Positions 33,776-45,039 of a stretch of DNA of 64,000 nucleotides are shown here, one piece after another. The DNA is from Gymnothorax reevesii (lineage: Eukaryota; Chordata; Actinopteri; Anguilliformes; Muraenidae): positions 36,529,611-36,593,610 of the forward strand of contig CM056592.1 in the NCBI GenBank assembly GCA_029721435.1. The letters are read 5' to 3'. The notes below the pieces were generated by a model. That model was not told the origin of the DNA. It was given only the letters and a program-made list of their open reading frames with translations, and searched no databases. Position 1 is the first letter of the stretch. Each line of letters starts with the position of its first letter. Position numbers and translations under genes: made by a program.

Positions 33776-36229
33776 ATGTATGTCCTGTGTATTACTGCGG
33801 TCCTCAGCCTACTCTCTGTAAGCAATGCAGAGCCCTTACCGTGTGAGGAGATTGTGCAGCCCCTGGTCCTGGAAGATTTCAGTAAGGTAAACAGTTTCTG
33901 ACTTTTTCACTATCTGTGTATTTTCATATTTTTGCTGATATCATGACCAATGGTAACTTTAAAGCTAGGCAATATGCAAAGGAGTATGCTGCATTAAAGG
34001 TGGAGCATTAATTCTGTTATGTTCTGTATTAACATATACACTGATGAGCCAATTCATTATGACCACATGCTTAATACGCCGTCGATCTTCCACATGCCAC
34101 CAAAACAGCTTGATGAAATTGACGTCCACATTCATTGCCGGATTCAGGCTTCCCAACAACACATTTACTCGAATACCACACTCTTAACGCCTTCTTTTCA
34201 CAACACATCCAGATACCTCCTGTTTCCCAGGTAAACGGTACACATGTCCCCGCCAGATGTACATGATGTATAAGAAAATGGGACTAATCAGACCAGGCAA
34301 CTTTCTTCCATCGCACCAAAGTCTGTTCCGATGCTCACATGCCCAGGTGAAAGGGTTCTTTGACAGATCTGCGGTTACAAAACCCCATTCCCAGCAGGGT
34401 ATGATGCACTGTGTTGAGACACATTCCTCCCACCACATCACTAAAATTTTCTTGACTTTTGCCACAGTAGTCCTGTCAGTTTGGACCAGACGGGACAGCC
34501 TTGATCGCCCTCGTGAGTCGATGGGCTGTGGGCAGCCCAGGCCCTGTTGCTGGATCATGGTTTATCTTTCCTTGGGCCTTGGCCAGGTGGTGCTCGCCAC
34601 TGCTGATAGGAAGCACCCCAGAAGGCTTGTTGCTTCCGAAATGTTCCAACTCAGGACTTGGTCCTTGTCAAAGTTGTTCACGTCCCATTTGTCCTGAATC
34701 CAACACAATAACTACAACAAACAACTGTTCACTTACCGTCACAGATCTGTTCACAGACCTTGGCATGCACCAGTTTCGTGAGATAATACACACACATGGT
34801 GTTGGTCCTTCGCATGTTGGCAAAAACGGCCCTCTCAAGTTGACTTCCGCATGAATGTCCTGACCCAGGATTTTCATTCAGAAGGTTTCTCAGACTATAA
34901 AAAAAACTCTACACCAACTTATTTCTGTCCCATAGTGCATCCCGGTGCCAGCTGTTCTCCAGGTAAACAGTGCACACACATTCCGCTGATAGATATGATG
35001 TAAAATAAGTCAGGACCCAACGGACAAGGTGACCCTCTTGCTCCAAAGTCCTGTTCCAACCAGTAAGTGGATCCAGTCATGATGTTTTGGCTCATCAGTG
35101 TTTGTACCCCCACAGCTCAGTTATTAATGTTGTGCTAGAGTGTTTAGGTAAAAATAATTTAGATAGTCATTAATGTACAATCAATAATCCAAAATTTATC
35201 AAGATTGGTTTCCATATTGATGGATGTTTATTTTGGTGTTTACAAAAAATAATTCATGCCGTTTCATAAAAGGATCATCGCTATAATGTCAGGGAAGTAA
35301 GTTTGTAGAGAATCATACTGAGAGATTTTTTTCCTGCAAAATATGGCTCATATCGAAGTTTTTTGACATTTTCAGGTATTAGGAAAATGGATCCTCATTG
35401 AAGCTGCCATGGATAACCATAATTATGACGATGTACTCAGATTTGCGAACAGCTCTTGGGTGGACATTGTGCCTACTCCTGACAAAGACTCTGTCCTCCT
35501 CCTTCAGAACAGCATGCTGTAAATAGTACAAGCTCACATTTTTATTGTGATTATGAATCTCGGTGCCTGTATATGCTTATGTTAATTTCAGTTCTTGAAT
35601 TGATTCTCTTCGAGATTTGTTAAACTGAAAAAATGGGATTCGAATGCCCTAGTTTGTTATTTGGTGAAGCATCCTTTGATCTGGTTATGCTACCGGTGGC
35701 ACAGAAAAGTGAAGCATGACTCTGAACGCAGGAGAGGAGAATGATGGAAATCAGAGCTTAGGGATCAAGTACGTAGGGATCATCAGCTCAGATTTAGGGC
35801 ACGAGATTTAAAATAGCCTCTTGACAAACAGCTCTTGCAGTGCATTGTGTTTGTTGCCATAAACAAAGTTCTGCTGTTGAACGCCTCTTCTATCTTATTT
35901 CAGTAATGGAACATGTGTGTATATATCGCTAAACCTTACCCTGTGTCACAACACCATCCATTTTACCTGTAAGTAATAATACAGCACTTGACTCCATTCA
36001 GTCTGTCTGTAATTTCCACAAAGTGTGTGCAGAGGCACTAACCAGTGTACCAATTCACAGCATTTCTTCAATGTGTGCCAAAAAAAATATATACATATAT
36101 ATACATATACATATACATACGTGTGTCTGTGTGTGTGTGTGTGTGTGTATGTATTTATGTATGTATGTATATACACACACACACACACACACACATACAT
36201 ATACATATACGTACATATACATATACTTG

Positions 36230-36275
<46 letters not shown>

Positions 36276-36340
36276 CATACATATATACACACATACATAT
36301 ATACATACATACACATATATTATATATTATTACATATACA

Positions 36341-36376
<36 letters not shown>

Positions 36377-37129
36377 CACACATAACAGTCAGGCGAATCA
36401 TTTTTAAGAGATTTAAATTATTTTAATTTCAAAAGTTAAACAAAGCTGAAATGGTGGTAACCCCAGTCTGTACAGCTGTGGGTATCACTGAGCACTCCAG
36501 GAAAATAACAGCTTTCACACTAATAACTAACCCAGATGAGAGAACTACTCGCCAAGGATCTCAATTGATTTGTCGTTTTAAATCTGCAATGATCTCATTT
36601 TTGAACGTTCTAATCACTTTTTATTCCCCTTAGTGCCTGTAACGCAGACAGGTAATAGCACTGTCACCCTCCTGCGAGCCAGCGATGACTATATGGTCAT
36701 GTTTGGCAACTCGTTCATCGATGGTCTCTGGGTGAAGACAATCCACTTATTCCGTACGTCTACTATCGAGTTCTGAGTGGAGTGTTACACACTATTGGTG
36801 CAGACATGCAAATATATTTAATTTCATTTTTTTTTTTTTGTTTAATTTAAACAGGAAGAACTGGGAAACTGAACAATTTTGATCGGGAAACATACGATAG
36901 ACAAAAGGAATGCCTGGCTATGCTAAAGCCAAGCTTCATTTATGATGGACATACAGGTGAGTAAATACTGCCCCTCTGGTTCATTGAGATGGCACCACAG
37001 TTATGTGAGCAATATTCCCCCTTGTTTAAAGAGACTTTTACTTTCTCTTTTCCAGACCTTTGCTCTGATAAAAACAGCCACAAGGAGGAGTCATCTGAAG
37101 GGAAACCACAGGATGAAAAGAGTGTTTAG
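33776..37129 (+). CDS. Secreted lipocalin, fish AGP-like / TBT-binding / PSTBP-like (6 exons)
   Basis: Exons 33776-33886, 35376-35518, 35904-35968, 36634-36753, 36855-36956 and 37056-37129 join in frame to 615 bp, 204 residues plus stop, with GT-AG introns throughout. A signal peptide (MYVLCITAVLSLLSVSNA) is followed by PCEEIVQPLVLED and LGKW, the lipocalin G-x-W motif. N-glycosylation sequons include NSS, NGT, NLT and NST. The C-terminal block RTGKLNNFDRETYDRQKECL and the DLC segment match my memory of the tributyltin-binding and saxitoxin/tetrodotoxin-binding plasma proteins and alpha-1-acid-glycoprotein-like proteins of fish, as do the length and Cys pattern. Such proteins carry small hydrophobic ligands in plasma; the ligand here is unknown. 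Intron 1 holds an old Tc1-like relic and intron 3 a long microsatellite. Confidence 0.85.
34039..35100 (-). mobile_element. Decayed Tc1-like element in lipocalin 1 intron 1
   Basis: The ends CACTGATGAGCC and GGCTCATCAGTG are inverted. The minus strand retains scraps of Tc1 transposase (for example RLSRLVQTDRTTVAKV near 34480). The same relic at the matching place in copy 2 (51576-56359) shows that the insertion predates the gene duplication. Confidence 0.75.
36080..36385. repeat. Compound TA/CA/TG microsatellite in intron 3
   Basis: About 300 bp of (TA)n, (CA)n, (TG)n and TACA runs, with long open frames on both strands that are pure repeat translation. Copy 2 of the gene lacks this expansion, so it grew after the duplication. 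Confidence 0.95.
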
Positions 37130-37166
37130 CTCCTGCAGCACCACATAATCACTGAGATGTATTCAA

Positions 37167-37172
37167 AATAAA
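37167..37172 (+). terminator. Poly(A) signal of lipocalin 1
   Basis: AATAAA lies 38 bp after the stop codon, the usual place for a short 3'-UTR. Confidence 0.65.
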
Positions 37173-37810
37173 GTTTAAAAAAGAAATATTTCAATATCCA
37201 TACATTGTCTTCAATTGCATGAAAAGGTGAAACAGAAAGAGTTTTATATGGAACAATCTGTGAATAATGTGTTTAAGTAGGACCTGGTAAATCACAATAT
37301 ACACTAAGCCCCAAAATTACTGGCACCCCTAACTGGCAATGCACAAACAGTTTTTAAAAATTCTAAAATATCTTTTTATAACAAAACTCTAAATAACAAC
37401 ATGTTAGAAATACCCTTTGATATAATTGTGCCAATGGCACTAACCAAAGTCATTTACTGATTTAATTAAAAATCTGTTTCCCCCAAATCAAGGTTTCACA
37501 ATTAATGTCACCGTTAAATATTATTGTATATAACCACTACCAAAATTAAACCAGGTATTAGTAGTAGTAGTAGTTTATTGACAATGAAAGTCCATCATAT
37601 TTACATATAAAATATGATATTATACAAAATAGTGCATTGCATCAATAACATACTTTGGTGCATCGTCGCTCGTGCTAAATCTGTCTTTCATGAAAACAAT
37701 ACTTGGGTATCTTTCCCTTTAAAATCTGAGGCGATTGCAATTTTGTATGACATCTTTCATCCTGAATTTCATCCATACTACAATCACACTTCCTTTCGTC
37801 TCTGGGTATC
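37173..37810. other. Spacer with an old transposon end
   Basis: The CCCCAAAATTACTGGCACCCCTAA segment near 37310 resembles the end of a Tc1-like element of the kind found complete at 45040-46645. A TAG run lies near 37560. No gene is seen. Confidence 0.35.
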
Positions 37811-38254
37811 TGTCATGGTTTGGGAGCCTTGTAGGCTCCTTTTGTTACTCTCGTCCGGGACGATATCGTTTCGCTCACCATCGAATTCCTTGGCCAGTTG
37901 GCATTAATTGGGGGTGTCGCCCGGACTCTATTTAAACTCCTGCCTTTCCTCGTTCGGGTTGCTGGAGTGTCAGTATGCTTTTGACGCTTGAGCCTGTAAG
38001 ATTGATTGAGAAGAGAGAATAGGCTGGAACTTAGCTGCATTATATTATTAGTGTGAGAGGCGAGAGTATAGGCAGGTTTTTATAGCTGCCTGGTATTTTG
38101 TTTTGAGCTCGCCTGTTGACTACCACGGTCAGGCGTTAGGCCCGTGGGTAGCGCGAGCCCATACATTTCCTTTTGTTCAAGTTTAGCACTTTGCTGCTTT
38201 TATCTTTTATTTCGAGCCACTGCTCCTGGCGTCCAACACCTCCACGCCATCACA
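37811..38254 (+). repeat. 5' LTR of the chromovirus
   Basis: 444 bp, TG...CA. TATTTAAA at 37929-37936 is a TATA box. Transcription would begin about 30 bp downstream, at or near GCTGGAGTGT (37961-37970), which is the sequence complementary to the primer-binding site. Confidence 0.92.
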
Positions 38255-38256
38255 GT

Positions 38257-38266
38257 ACACTCCAGC
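38257..38266 (+). other. Self-priming type primer-binding site
   Basis: ACACTCCAGC begins two bases after the 5' LTR and is the exact reverse complement of GCTGGAGTGT at the predicted 5' end of the transcript (37961-37970). No tRNA-type TGG follows the LTR. In Tf1 and sushi-type elements the folded RNA 5' end itself primes minus-strand synthesis. Confidence 0.7.
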
Positions 38267-38270
38267 CACA

Positions 38271-39269
38271 ATGGAGACGTCAGCGGTGGCTGAGATTAAG
38301 AGAGCTATTGCCAGTCAGCAGGAGATGTTGGCTGGATTTGCTAATTCACTTTCTGTGCTGATCAGTCAGCGCTCTGATCTGGCTGATAGGCTGCACGTGC
38401 AGGAGACTGCGCTGCAGAACCAGCAGAGCGCCCTGTTAGAATTGGCGGAGAGTATTAAACCTCTAACGTCACAGGCTCCACAAAGTTTTGCACAAGCTCA
38501 ACCCATACATTTTCCCCGAGAGCCAAAGTTACAACTCCCCCAAAGATACAGTGGCGAGGCTGGAAAGTGTAGGGATTTTATTGCCCAGAGTGAGATATTT
38601 TTTAAAGCTCAGCCGTCACGTTTTGTTAATGAGGACTCTCGAGTTGCCTTTATATTGTCCTTGTTGGCTGGCACAGCGCTCAATTGGGTCGGTCCACTAA
38701 TTAGAGCTAACTCACCGGCTGTTAATTCGGTAGAGGTTCTTGTCAGGGAGAAGGTTTCTGTTTTTGATCAGGACATTTGCGGCCAAGACGCAGCTACGCG
38801 TTTAATGCACTTGAGACAGAAAACTCAGCTGCGCTTTCCTTGCCCTATTACATTTCGTTCTCTGGCCACGGAAACCGGCTGGCCAGAGGCTCCTCTGATG
38901 ACAGTTTTTAGCCATGCACTTACGGAGGAGATTAAGGATGTACTGGCTACGTTAGAACCCTGCTCAACCTTAGACTCCTTAGTTCGTACTGCTGTGCGAA
39001 TTGACAATCGCATACGCGAACGCAGCCGGGAGAGACTGAATAAATCTCCTCTGGCTGACAATGGTATTAAGATTGCTAAAGGCGATTGTTCATCTCCTAG
39101 TTCACCCATTAAGGATTCTACCTCAGTTGAGCCCATGCAAGTTGATGGTTCGTTTAACCGTCAGTCTAAAAGACCCATTAGCAGAAAAATAATCTGCTTT
39201 TATTGTTACAAGCCGGGTCATACACGTCCACAGTGTCCTAAACTACGGGGAAACGAAAAGCCCCTCTAG
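38271..39269 (+). CDS. Chromovirus Gag
   Basis: 332 residues. A coiled-coil-like N-terminus with several Gln/Glu heptads is followed by a Gag/capsid region (LPQRYSGEAGKCRDFIAQ near residue 90, FILSLLAGTALNW near 130). A basic linker and one CCHC zinc knuckle, CFYCYKPGHTRPQC, close to the C-terminus would bind genomic RNA. The start codon lies 16 bp after the 5' LTR, directly behind the primer-binding site. The frame ends in TAG at 39267-39269. A second in-frame TAG follows at 39285-39287 before the protease frame. Confidence 0.88.
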   Translation: METSAVAEIKRAIASQQEMLAGFANSLSVLISQRSDLADRLHVQETALQNQQSALLELAESIKPLTSQAPQSFAQAQPIHFPREPKLQLPQRYSGEAGKCRDFIAQSEIFFKAQPSRFVNEDSRVAFILSLLAGTALNWVGPLIRANSPAVNSVEVLVREKVSVFDQDICGQDAATRLMHLRQKTQLRFPCPITFRSLATETGWPEAPLMTVFSHALTEEIKDVLATLEPCSTLDSLVRTAVRIDNRIRERSRERLNKSPLADNGIKIAKGDCSSPSSPIKDSTSVEPMQVDGSFNRQSKRPISRKIICFYCYKPGHTRPQCPKLRGNEKPL

Positions 39270-39287
39270 CGATTCAGGGGACGCTAG

Positions 39288-39920
39288 AGGGGCAGACCCA
39301 ACTTCCCTTCACTAATCCCCGTAGAAATTACTGTGGAGAGTAAAAGATTTACCATTGAAGCGTTCGTTGACTCGGGCGCAGTGGACTGCTTCATGGATTA
39401 TCAGTGGGCAAGGAGACACGCCGTCCCCACTGTTGCACTTTCACAATCACGTTCGGTCAGAACTTTGGACGGTCGCCCGCTGGGAACGGGAGTTATAACC
39501 GAGGTTTCTGAACCATTAGAGATGTTCATTTCTTTTGGTAGTCATTCTGAAGAGGTTCGATTTTTCATTATCAAGTCTCCCACTTTCCCTATAGTCTTGG
39601 GGCATTCGTGGTTACGGGAGCATGAGCCTTGTATCAGCTGGGGGAGACAGACTAATCCCATCGTTCGCTGGGGTCCCAAGTGTAGCGCACATTGTAGAAC
39701 CAGGGATAATGGTTCTTTCGGACGTGAGGCTATGGGTCAGGCTGACACCGATAGCGAGTTTGAGGAGGTTATTACTCCGTACCCTCCTAGATTGAAAGAA
39801 GGGGCAGAGGAGGGGTTAGAATGGGATCCTCAATTTGACTGGCGAGAGTCAGAGGATGATAACTTTTTGGAGAATTTCAGCGATGTGGAATCAGTCACGG
39901 ATTCATTAGACTCTGACTAG
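39288..39920 (+). CDS. Chromovirus aspartic protease region
   Basis: This frame has the same phase as gag and no obvious own start before the protease; the first ATG is at 39333. Retropepsin motif FVDSGAVDCF (D-S-G triad) lies at about 39360, and the flap-to-ILG region VLGHSWL near 39595. An acidic tail follows. The frame ends in TAG at 39918-39920 (context GAC TAG GGT), and RT follows in the same phase. Expression as part of a polyprotein would need stop readthrough or repair of point mutations. Confidence 0.75.
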   Translation, partial: RGRPNFPSLIPVEITVESKRFTIEAFVDSGAVDCFMDYQWARRHAVPTVALSQSRSVRTLDGRPLGTGVITEVSEPLEMFISFGSHSEEVRFFIIKSPTFPIVLGHSWLREHEPCISWGRQTNPIVRWGPKCSAHCRTRDNGSFGREAMGQADTDSEFEEVITPYPPRLKEGAEEGLEWDPQFDWRESEDDNFLENFSDVESVTDSLDSD

Positions 39921-42794
39921 GGTAAAGAATTTGGGGCTACCCTGAACTTCGACTTGCCTCCGAATGTTCCAAAGGATTACGCCGATTTGGCTGAGGTATT
40001 CAGCAAACAACGAGCCTCTACGTTACCCCCGCATCGTCCGTACGACTGCGAGATTAACCTATATCCTAGGACTACTCCACCTAGGGGTTCGCTGTATTCG
40101 CTGTCAGGACCTGAGCGTAAGGCTATGCGAGAGTATATCCAGGAGGCTCTCGCCAATGGTTTTATACGGCCGTCTACGTCCCCTGCCGGAGCGGGATTCT
40201 TTTTCGTTGGGAAAAAGGATGGTGGGCTGAGACCCTGTATTGATTACAGGGGTTTAAATAAGATCACTGTTAAAAACCGATATCCCCTTCCATTAATGAG
40301 TTCCGCGTTTGAACGTCTACAGGAGGCATCATTCTTTACGAAGCTAGATCTTCGCAACGCTTATAACTTGATTCGCATTCGGGAGGGAGACGAATGGAAA
40401 ACGGCTTTTAACACGCATGACGGGCACTACGAATATCGGGTCTTGCCGTTCGGGCTGGTTAACGCGCCCTCGGTGTTCCAGGCATTTGTTAATGACGTGC
40501 TCAGAGAGATGTTGGAGAGATTCGTCTTCGTTTATCTCGACGATATTTTGATATTTTCTTCAACACTGTCTGTGCACAAACAACACGTCAGACGTGTACT
40601 GGCAGCCCTGCTCCGTGCCAAACTTTTCGTTAAAGCCGAGAAATGTGTTTTCCACGCCCAGACTGTCTCCTTTTTGGGCTTCATTGTGTCTAAGGGTTCG
40701 GTGCGGATGGACCCAGACAAGGTGGCTGCGGTCAGAAATTGGCCTGCGCCGCAGAGTGTTAAAGAGGTCCAACGCTTTCTAGGCTTTGCAAACTTTTATA
40801 GGAGGTTTATTCGTAATTTCAGCGCGGTTGCTGCCCCCATTATTGCGCTCACTAAAAAGAATACGTCCTCAGCGTTTTTGTGGTCCCCTGCAGCAGATGC
40901 AGCTTTTCAGGAATTAAAGAAACGTTTTAGCTCGGAGCCGATTTTGGTTTTGCCCGATCCCTCCCTCCCATTTGTCGTTGAGGTAGATGCTTCCGAGGTG
41001 GGCGTGGGTGCTATTCTGTCCCAGTGCCCACGTTGGGATAATAAGATTCACCCGTGTGCGTATTTTTCCCGGTCTTTGTCCGCCGCCGAACGTAATTATA
41101 GTATTGGTGACCGGGAGTTATTAGCGGTCAAGCTGGCGCTCGAGGAGTGGCGCCACTGGTTGGAGGGAGCTGAGCACCCTTTTGTGGTTTGGACTGATCA
41201 TAAAAACCTCCAATATATTCAGCAGACCAAACGGCGTAATTCCCGGCAGGCGCGATGGGCATTGTTTTTTAACCGTTTTGATTTTACGCTTACGTACCGC
41301 CCAGGCTCTAAGAACACTAAACCTGACGCGCTGTCACGTATGTTTGATCGCATTGATAGCGATCCTTCCCCAGAGCCTGTCATTCCTTCGGACCAGATCG
41401 TAGCACCTATTCAGTGGGAGATTGAGGCGGTTTTTCAGGAGGCGTTGAGGTCTGATCCCGGTCCTGGGGGGGGGCCTCCTGGTTGTTTATTTGTCCCACA
41501 GGGTGTTAGGTCACAGGTCCTTCAGTGGGGACACTCTTCCCGCTTGGCGGGGCACCCGGGGGCCCATCGGACCAAGCAGTTCCTGGCCCAACGATTTTGG
41601 TGGCCGGAGATGATGAAAGATATTCGGGAGTTTGTTGCTGCCTGTTGCGTCTGTTCGAGGAATAAGACTTCCCACCTCCCTCCCGCTGGTTTGCTGCGAC
41701 CTTTGCCCGTTCCCAGGCGCCCTTGGTCGCATATTGCTTTAGATTTTGTTACGGGGCTGCCTGTTTCTGACGGCAACACGGTTATTCTGGTGGTGGTTGA
41801 CCGTTTTTCTAAAGCGGCTCATTTTGTCGCACTACCCAAGCTGCCTTCAGCACGGGAGACAGCGCATCTTGTGGTCAACAATGTGTTCCGGTTGCATGGG
41901 CTCCCGCAGGATGTTGTTTCTGACCGAGGCCCGCAGTTTACGGCCAGATTTTGGCAGGCGTTTTGTAAACAGTTGGGGGCCACTGTTAGCCTCTCTTCAG
42001 GGTTTCACCCTGAGACCAACGGGCAGACGGAACGTACTAATCAGTCTCTCGAGAACACTCTCCGATGTTTGGCGGCAGATAACCCCTCATCTTGGAGTCG
42101 ATTTTTAGCTTGGGCCGAGTATTCTCATAACTCGTTGTGTAATTCCTCCACGGGGCTTTCCCCGTTTGAAGCCCAAGTGGGTTATCAACCTCCACTTTTC
42201 CCAGAGACTGAGAACAATTCCGAGATTCCCTCAGTTAACCACTTAATTCGGCGCTGTCGGTCTGTTTGGACTAAGGTCCGTTCGGCACTGTTGCGCTCGG
42301 GGCGCAAACAAAAATCCTTCGCTGATAGAAGGCGTCGTTTGGCTCCGTCCTATCGGGTTGGGCAGAGAGTTTGGCTGTCCACCCGGGATCTCCCGTTGAA
42401 GGTGGAATCCCGTAAACTGGCGCCTCGCTATATCGGTCCGTTCAAGATTGTACGGAGGATCAATCCGGTTACGGTCCAGTTGAAGCTCCCGAGATCTCTG
42501 CGCATACATCCGGCGTTCCACGTCTCACGGATTAAGCCGGTTAGCACTAGCGTCCTGGCGCCCGCAGACACGCCGCCGCCGCCACCGCGCATGCTTGAGG
42601 GCGGTCCGGTTTATACCGTGCGCCGCATTTTGGCCGAGAGGCGCGTAGGTCGTGGGGTCCAGTTTTTGGTTGATTGGGAGGGATATGGTCCCGAGGAGCG
42701 GTGCTGGGTCCCTTCTCGGGATATTCTGGATCCCTCGCTTATTTCGGATTTTCGTGCGCGGGGTTCCTTGGGGACTTCTGGAGCTGTCCCTTAG
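39921..42794 (+). CDS. Chromovirus RT - RNase H - integrase - chromodomain
   Basis: One uninterrupted frame, with its first ATG at 39954 (946 residues). In order: RT ([20 protein letters not shown] near residue 85; YLDD active site near 195); RNase H ([34 protein letters not shown], about 340-430); integrase HHCC zinc finger (about 520-570); catalytic core with [19 protein letters not shown] and [14 protein letters not shown] (about 595-690); a GPF/Y-type module (YIGPFKIV); and a chromodomain near the end (about 885-935, [11 protein letters not shown] and [17 protein letters not shown]). Chromodomains of such integrases can direct insertion towards particular histone marks. All catalytic residues appear present. 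Confidence 0.93.
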   Translation, partial: GKEFGATLNFDLPPNVPKDYADLAEVFSKQRASTLPPHRPYDCEINLYPRTTPPRGSLYSLSGPERKAMREYIQEALANGFIRPSTSPAGAGFFFVGKKDGGLRPCIDYRGLNKITVKNRYPLPLMSSAFERLQEASFFTKLDLRNAYNLIRIREGDEWKTAFNTHDGHYEYRVLPFGLVNAPSVFQAFVNDVLREMLERFVFVYLDDILIFSSTLSVHKQHVRRVLAALLRAKLFVKAEKCVFHAQTVSFLGFIVSKGSVRMDPDKVAAVRNWPAPQSVKEVQRFLGFANFYRRFIRNFSAVAAPIIALTKKNTSSAFLWSPAADAAFQELKKRFSSEPILVLPDPSLPFVVEVDASEVGVGAILSQCPRWDNKIHPCAYFSRSLSAAERNYSIGDRELLAVKLALEEWRHWLEGAEHPFVVWTDHKNLQYIQQTKRRNSRQARWALFFNRFDFTLTYRPGSKNTKPDALSRMFDRIDSDPSPEPVIPSDQIVAPIQWEIEAVFQEALRSDPGPGGGPPGCLFVPQGVRSQVLQWGHSSRLAGHPGAHRTKQFLAQRFWWPEMMKDIREFVAACCVCSRNKTSHLPPAGLLRPLPVPRRPWSHIALDFVTGLPVSDGNTVILVVVDRFSKAAHFVALPKLPSARETAHLVVNNVFRLHGLPQDVVSDRGPQFTARFWQAFCKQLGATVSLSSGFHPETNGQTERTNQSLENTLRCLAADNPSSWSRFLAWAEYSHNSLCNSSTGLSPFEAQVGYQPPLFPETENNSEIPSVNHLIRRCRSVWTKVRSALLRSGRKQKSFADRRRRLAPSYRVGQRVWLSTRDLPLKVESRKLAPRYIGPFKIVRRINPVTVQLKLPRSLRIHPAFHVSRIKPVSTSVLAPADTPPPPPRMLEGGPVYTVRRILAERRVGRGVQFLVDWEGYGPEERCWVPSRDILDPSLISDFRARGSLGTSGAVP

Positions 42795-42814
42795 AGGGGG
42801 AGGGGGGGGGGTCC
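42793..42814 (+). other. Polypurine tract
   Basis: A G-rich purine run (AGAGGGGGAGGGGGGGGG) lies immediately before the 3' LTR, overlapping the end of pol. It is the expected primer for plus-strand synthesis. Confidence 0.85.
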
Positions 42815-43258
42815 TGTCATGGTTTGGGAGCCTTGTGGGCTCCTTTTGTTGCTCTCGTCCGGGACGATATCGTTTCGCTCACCATCGGATTCCTTCGCCA
42901 GCTGGCATTAATTGGGGGTGTCGCCCGGACTCTATTTAAGCTCCTGCCTTTCCTCGTTCGGGTTGCTGGAGTGTCAGTATGCTTTTGACGCTTGAGCCTG
43001 TAAGATTGATTGAGAAGAGAGAATAGGCAGGAACTTAGCTGCATTACATTATTAGTGTGAGAGGCGAGAGTATAGGCAGGTTTTTATAGCTGCCTGGTAT
43101 TTTGTCTTGAGCTCGCCTGTTGACTACCACGGTCAGGCGTTAGGCCCGTGGGTAGCGCGAGCCCATATATTTCCTTTTGTTTCAGTTTAGCACTTTGCTG
43201 CATTTATCTTTTATTTCGAGCCACTGCTCCTGGCGTCCAACACCTCCACGCCATTACA
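42815..43258 (+). repeat. 3' LTR of the chromovirus
   Basis: 444 bp, the same length as the 5' LTR, with about 14 base differences by eye. The TATA position carries TATTTAAG instead of TATTTAAA. Confidence 0.92.
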
Positions 43259-45037
43259 GATGATGCTGCTAGAGGAAGCCTCATACTACAAATCCATCCA
43301 AACTCCAGACCTGTGTCAAAAAAAAAATCTGATGTATCCATTATTTGGGCCAAATAAACAAATAGACAAAGTTAAAGTAAAATCCAAGACCATGATGGGC
43401 TCAGGTGTGTTTCCACTTGGCATGGAATGACCCTAATAAGGTCACCACAATCACAAAGAGCTCAAATAAAGTAGCCCACCATGTTGTGTTGTTTAAGTAG
43501 GTTTCTTTATTTCCAGCACATAATAGTACACTGCCCTGTACATTTCTATGCAAAGAATAACAATGATTTTTACAACTTTTTAGGCCAGCTTTTGGGTGGG
43601 AAAGAGGTGTATATACTGGATTTTTGAACCATAGCAGTGTACTCAGGTCATTAGACACTGCTCAGGTGCAAAGAGGTGTCAGTACAACTTTCCCCCAGGC
43701 CCTTAAACTTGGGCTCTTTTCAGCTGCAACCAACATTGAAAGGGGTTAATCTGAACAACTACTAAGTTTCCTTTCCATTTTTTGATAAAAATGGCAAGAA
43801 TATCCCTGAAATAAAAGGTTCCTGGCATCAGTTGATCACCCCCTCCAACTATTAGTGAGTAATTAGGATTGAAAAAGTGGAAAATATTTTTGTGAACCCC
43901 AACTTAGACCTTAATTTCCATAGCATTCACCATTGATACAAGCAAGCTTTAAGACTGCCAGCCTAGAGCAAGGTTCATCTCAAGGATCAAACCACTTTCC
44001 AGATCTGTATTTGCCTTAGAATCAAAGATAAAAGACTTATTCTACAGCATGTTTTGAAAAGCGCCCCTCACAGGCAATTTTTCAGAGGCCCATAAAATCC
44101 TTACCTATTCTGTCTCTCGCTTTACTAGTGGTTCTGTAGTCAATTTTGCCATCTAGTGGTGCAATCAGGTATCGACGTTAAGCCCACATAATTATGGGAA
44201 GCTTTTATTAGTTCTCAAGCACCCCGGGCAGAAGTCCATGAGAAATGAGCGTCTTCGTTCCTGTTCACGTCATGCCCTAGACACAGGACAATCTGTAAGT
44301 TTCAAGTCAGTTAATTTAACTGGAATACGTCTTTAAACAACAGTTGATGCATTTGTTGTGTTTGTGAAGTTAAAGCAGCATATCAAGGCGAACGGGCCAA
44401 GCTGAAGCCAACTGGTTAGCAATGTTAAGAGATGATTAGCATTTATACCTGTTGTGTAAATGCAGGATTGAATGGCTTTGATAACTTCTCAGAAGAGGTA
44501 ACTAATGTTTAAATGTCGAAAGTAATGAATACCTTCGCTGATATGTTTAATGTTTTTATCTGTATGCAAACAAGAACTCTTTCGTTTGCTAGTTGAAACA
44601 TCTTTATTTTTGTATTACAGTTTCACAAAATGTGGTTGAAGGAAACATCTTAAAAAAATCTCCAGTCTCCTGAGGAGTTACTAGCCATTTTGTTTAGCTC
44701 GCTGCCAAGGCCGTGCAAAGTGACATAGCTGAGGGCAGAAGAATACGGGTGGGTCGTTTGTGAAAAAAATTGGAGATACCCATCATTTGAGTTCAAATGA
44801 ACACATACCTGTATACAAAGTTAGAGAAACATCTGAGACCATGAAGGCCCCAAAGGAACCCCCAAGCGTTTCTACTTGGCATGGAATGACCCTTAGGTCA
44901 AAATTTACTCACCAAATTATGAAACGAGTTGCAAAAAAGTTTAAATGTGTGACCTGAGGAGGAAGAGGCAGAATTTGGTTGCTTGCTGAAAGGATATTTA
45001 AAAAGGCTAAATGATGGAATAGGATTAGGTCACATAA
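43259..45037. other. Gene-free stretch with transposon scraps
   Basis: Two segments (about 43340-43440 and 44770-44900) share the phrase CTTGGCATGGAATGACCCT and nearby words, so they are fragments of one repeat family, perhaps the ends of a Tc1-like element. No exon or other feature is supported. Confidence 0.35.
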
Positions 45038-45039
45038 TA

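Larger units (their letters stand above)
37811..43258 (+). mobile_element. Ty3/gypsy chromovirus with chromodomain, nearly complete
   Basis: Two 444-bp LTRs starting TGTCATGG and ending CA enclose gag, protease, RT, RNase H, integrase and a C-terminal chromodomain. By eye I count about 14 LTR-LTR differences (about 3 percent), suggesting a fairly recent insertion. The chromodomain and self-priming layout place it near the Tf1/sushi group. Flanking pentamers GTATC and GATGA do not match, so no target duplication is visible. A few in-frame stops prevent simple expression. Confidence 0.93.

Noticed and set aside
34184..34854. Frames of about 120-146 residues in lipocalin intron 1
   Set aside because: They are pieces and shadows of a decayed Tc1-like transposase shared by both gene copies.
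35946..36426. Several overlapping open frames of 100-130 residues on both strands (YTHTHTHTH-like)
   Set aside because: They are translations of the CA/TA microsatellite in lipocalin intron 3, not genes.
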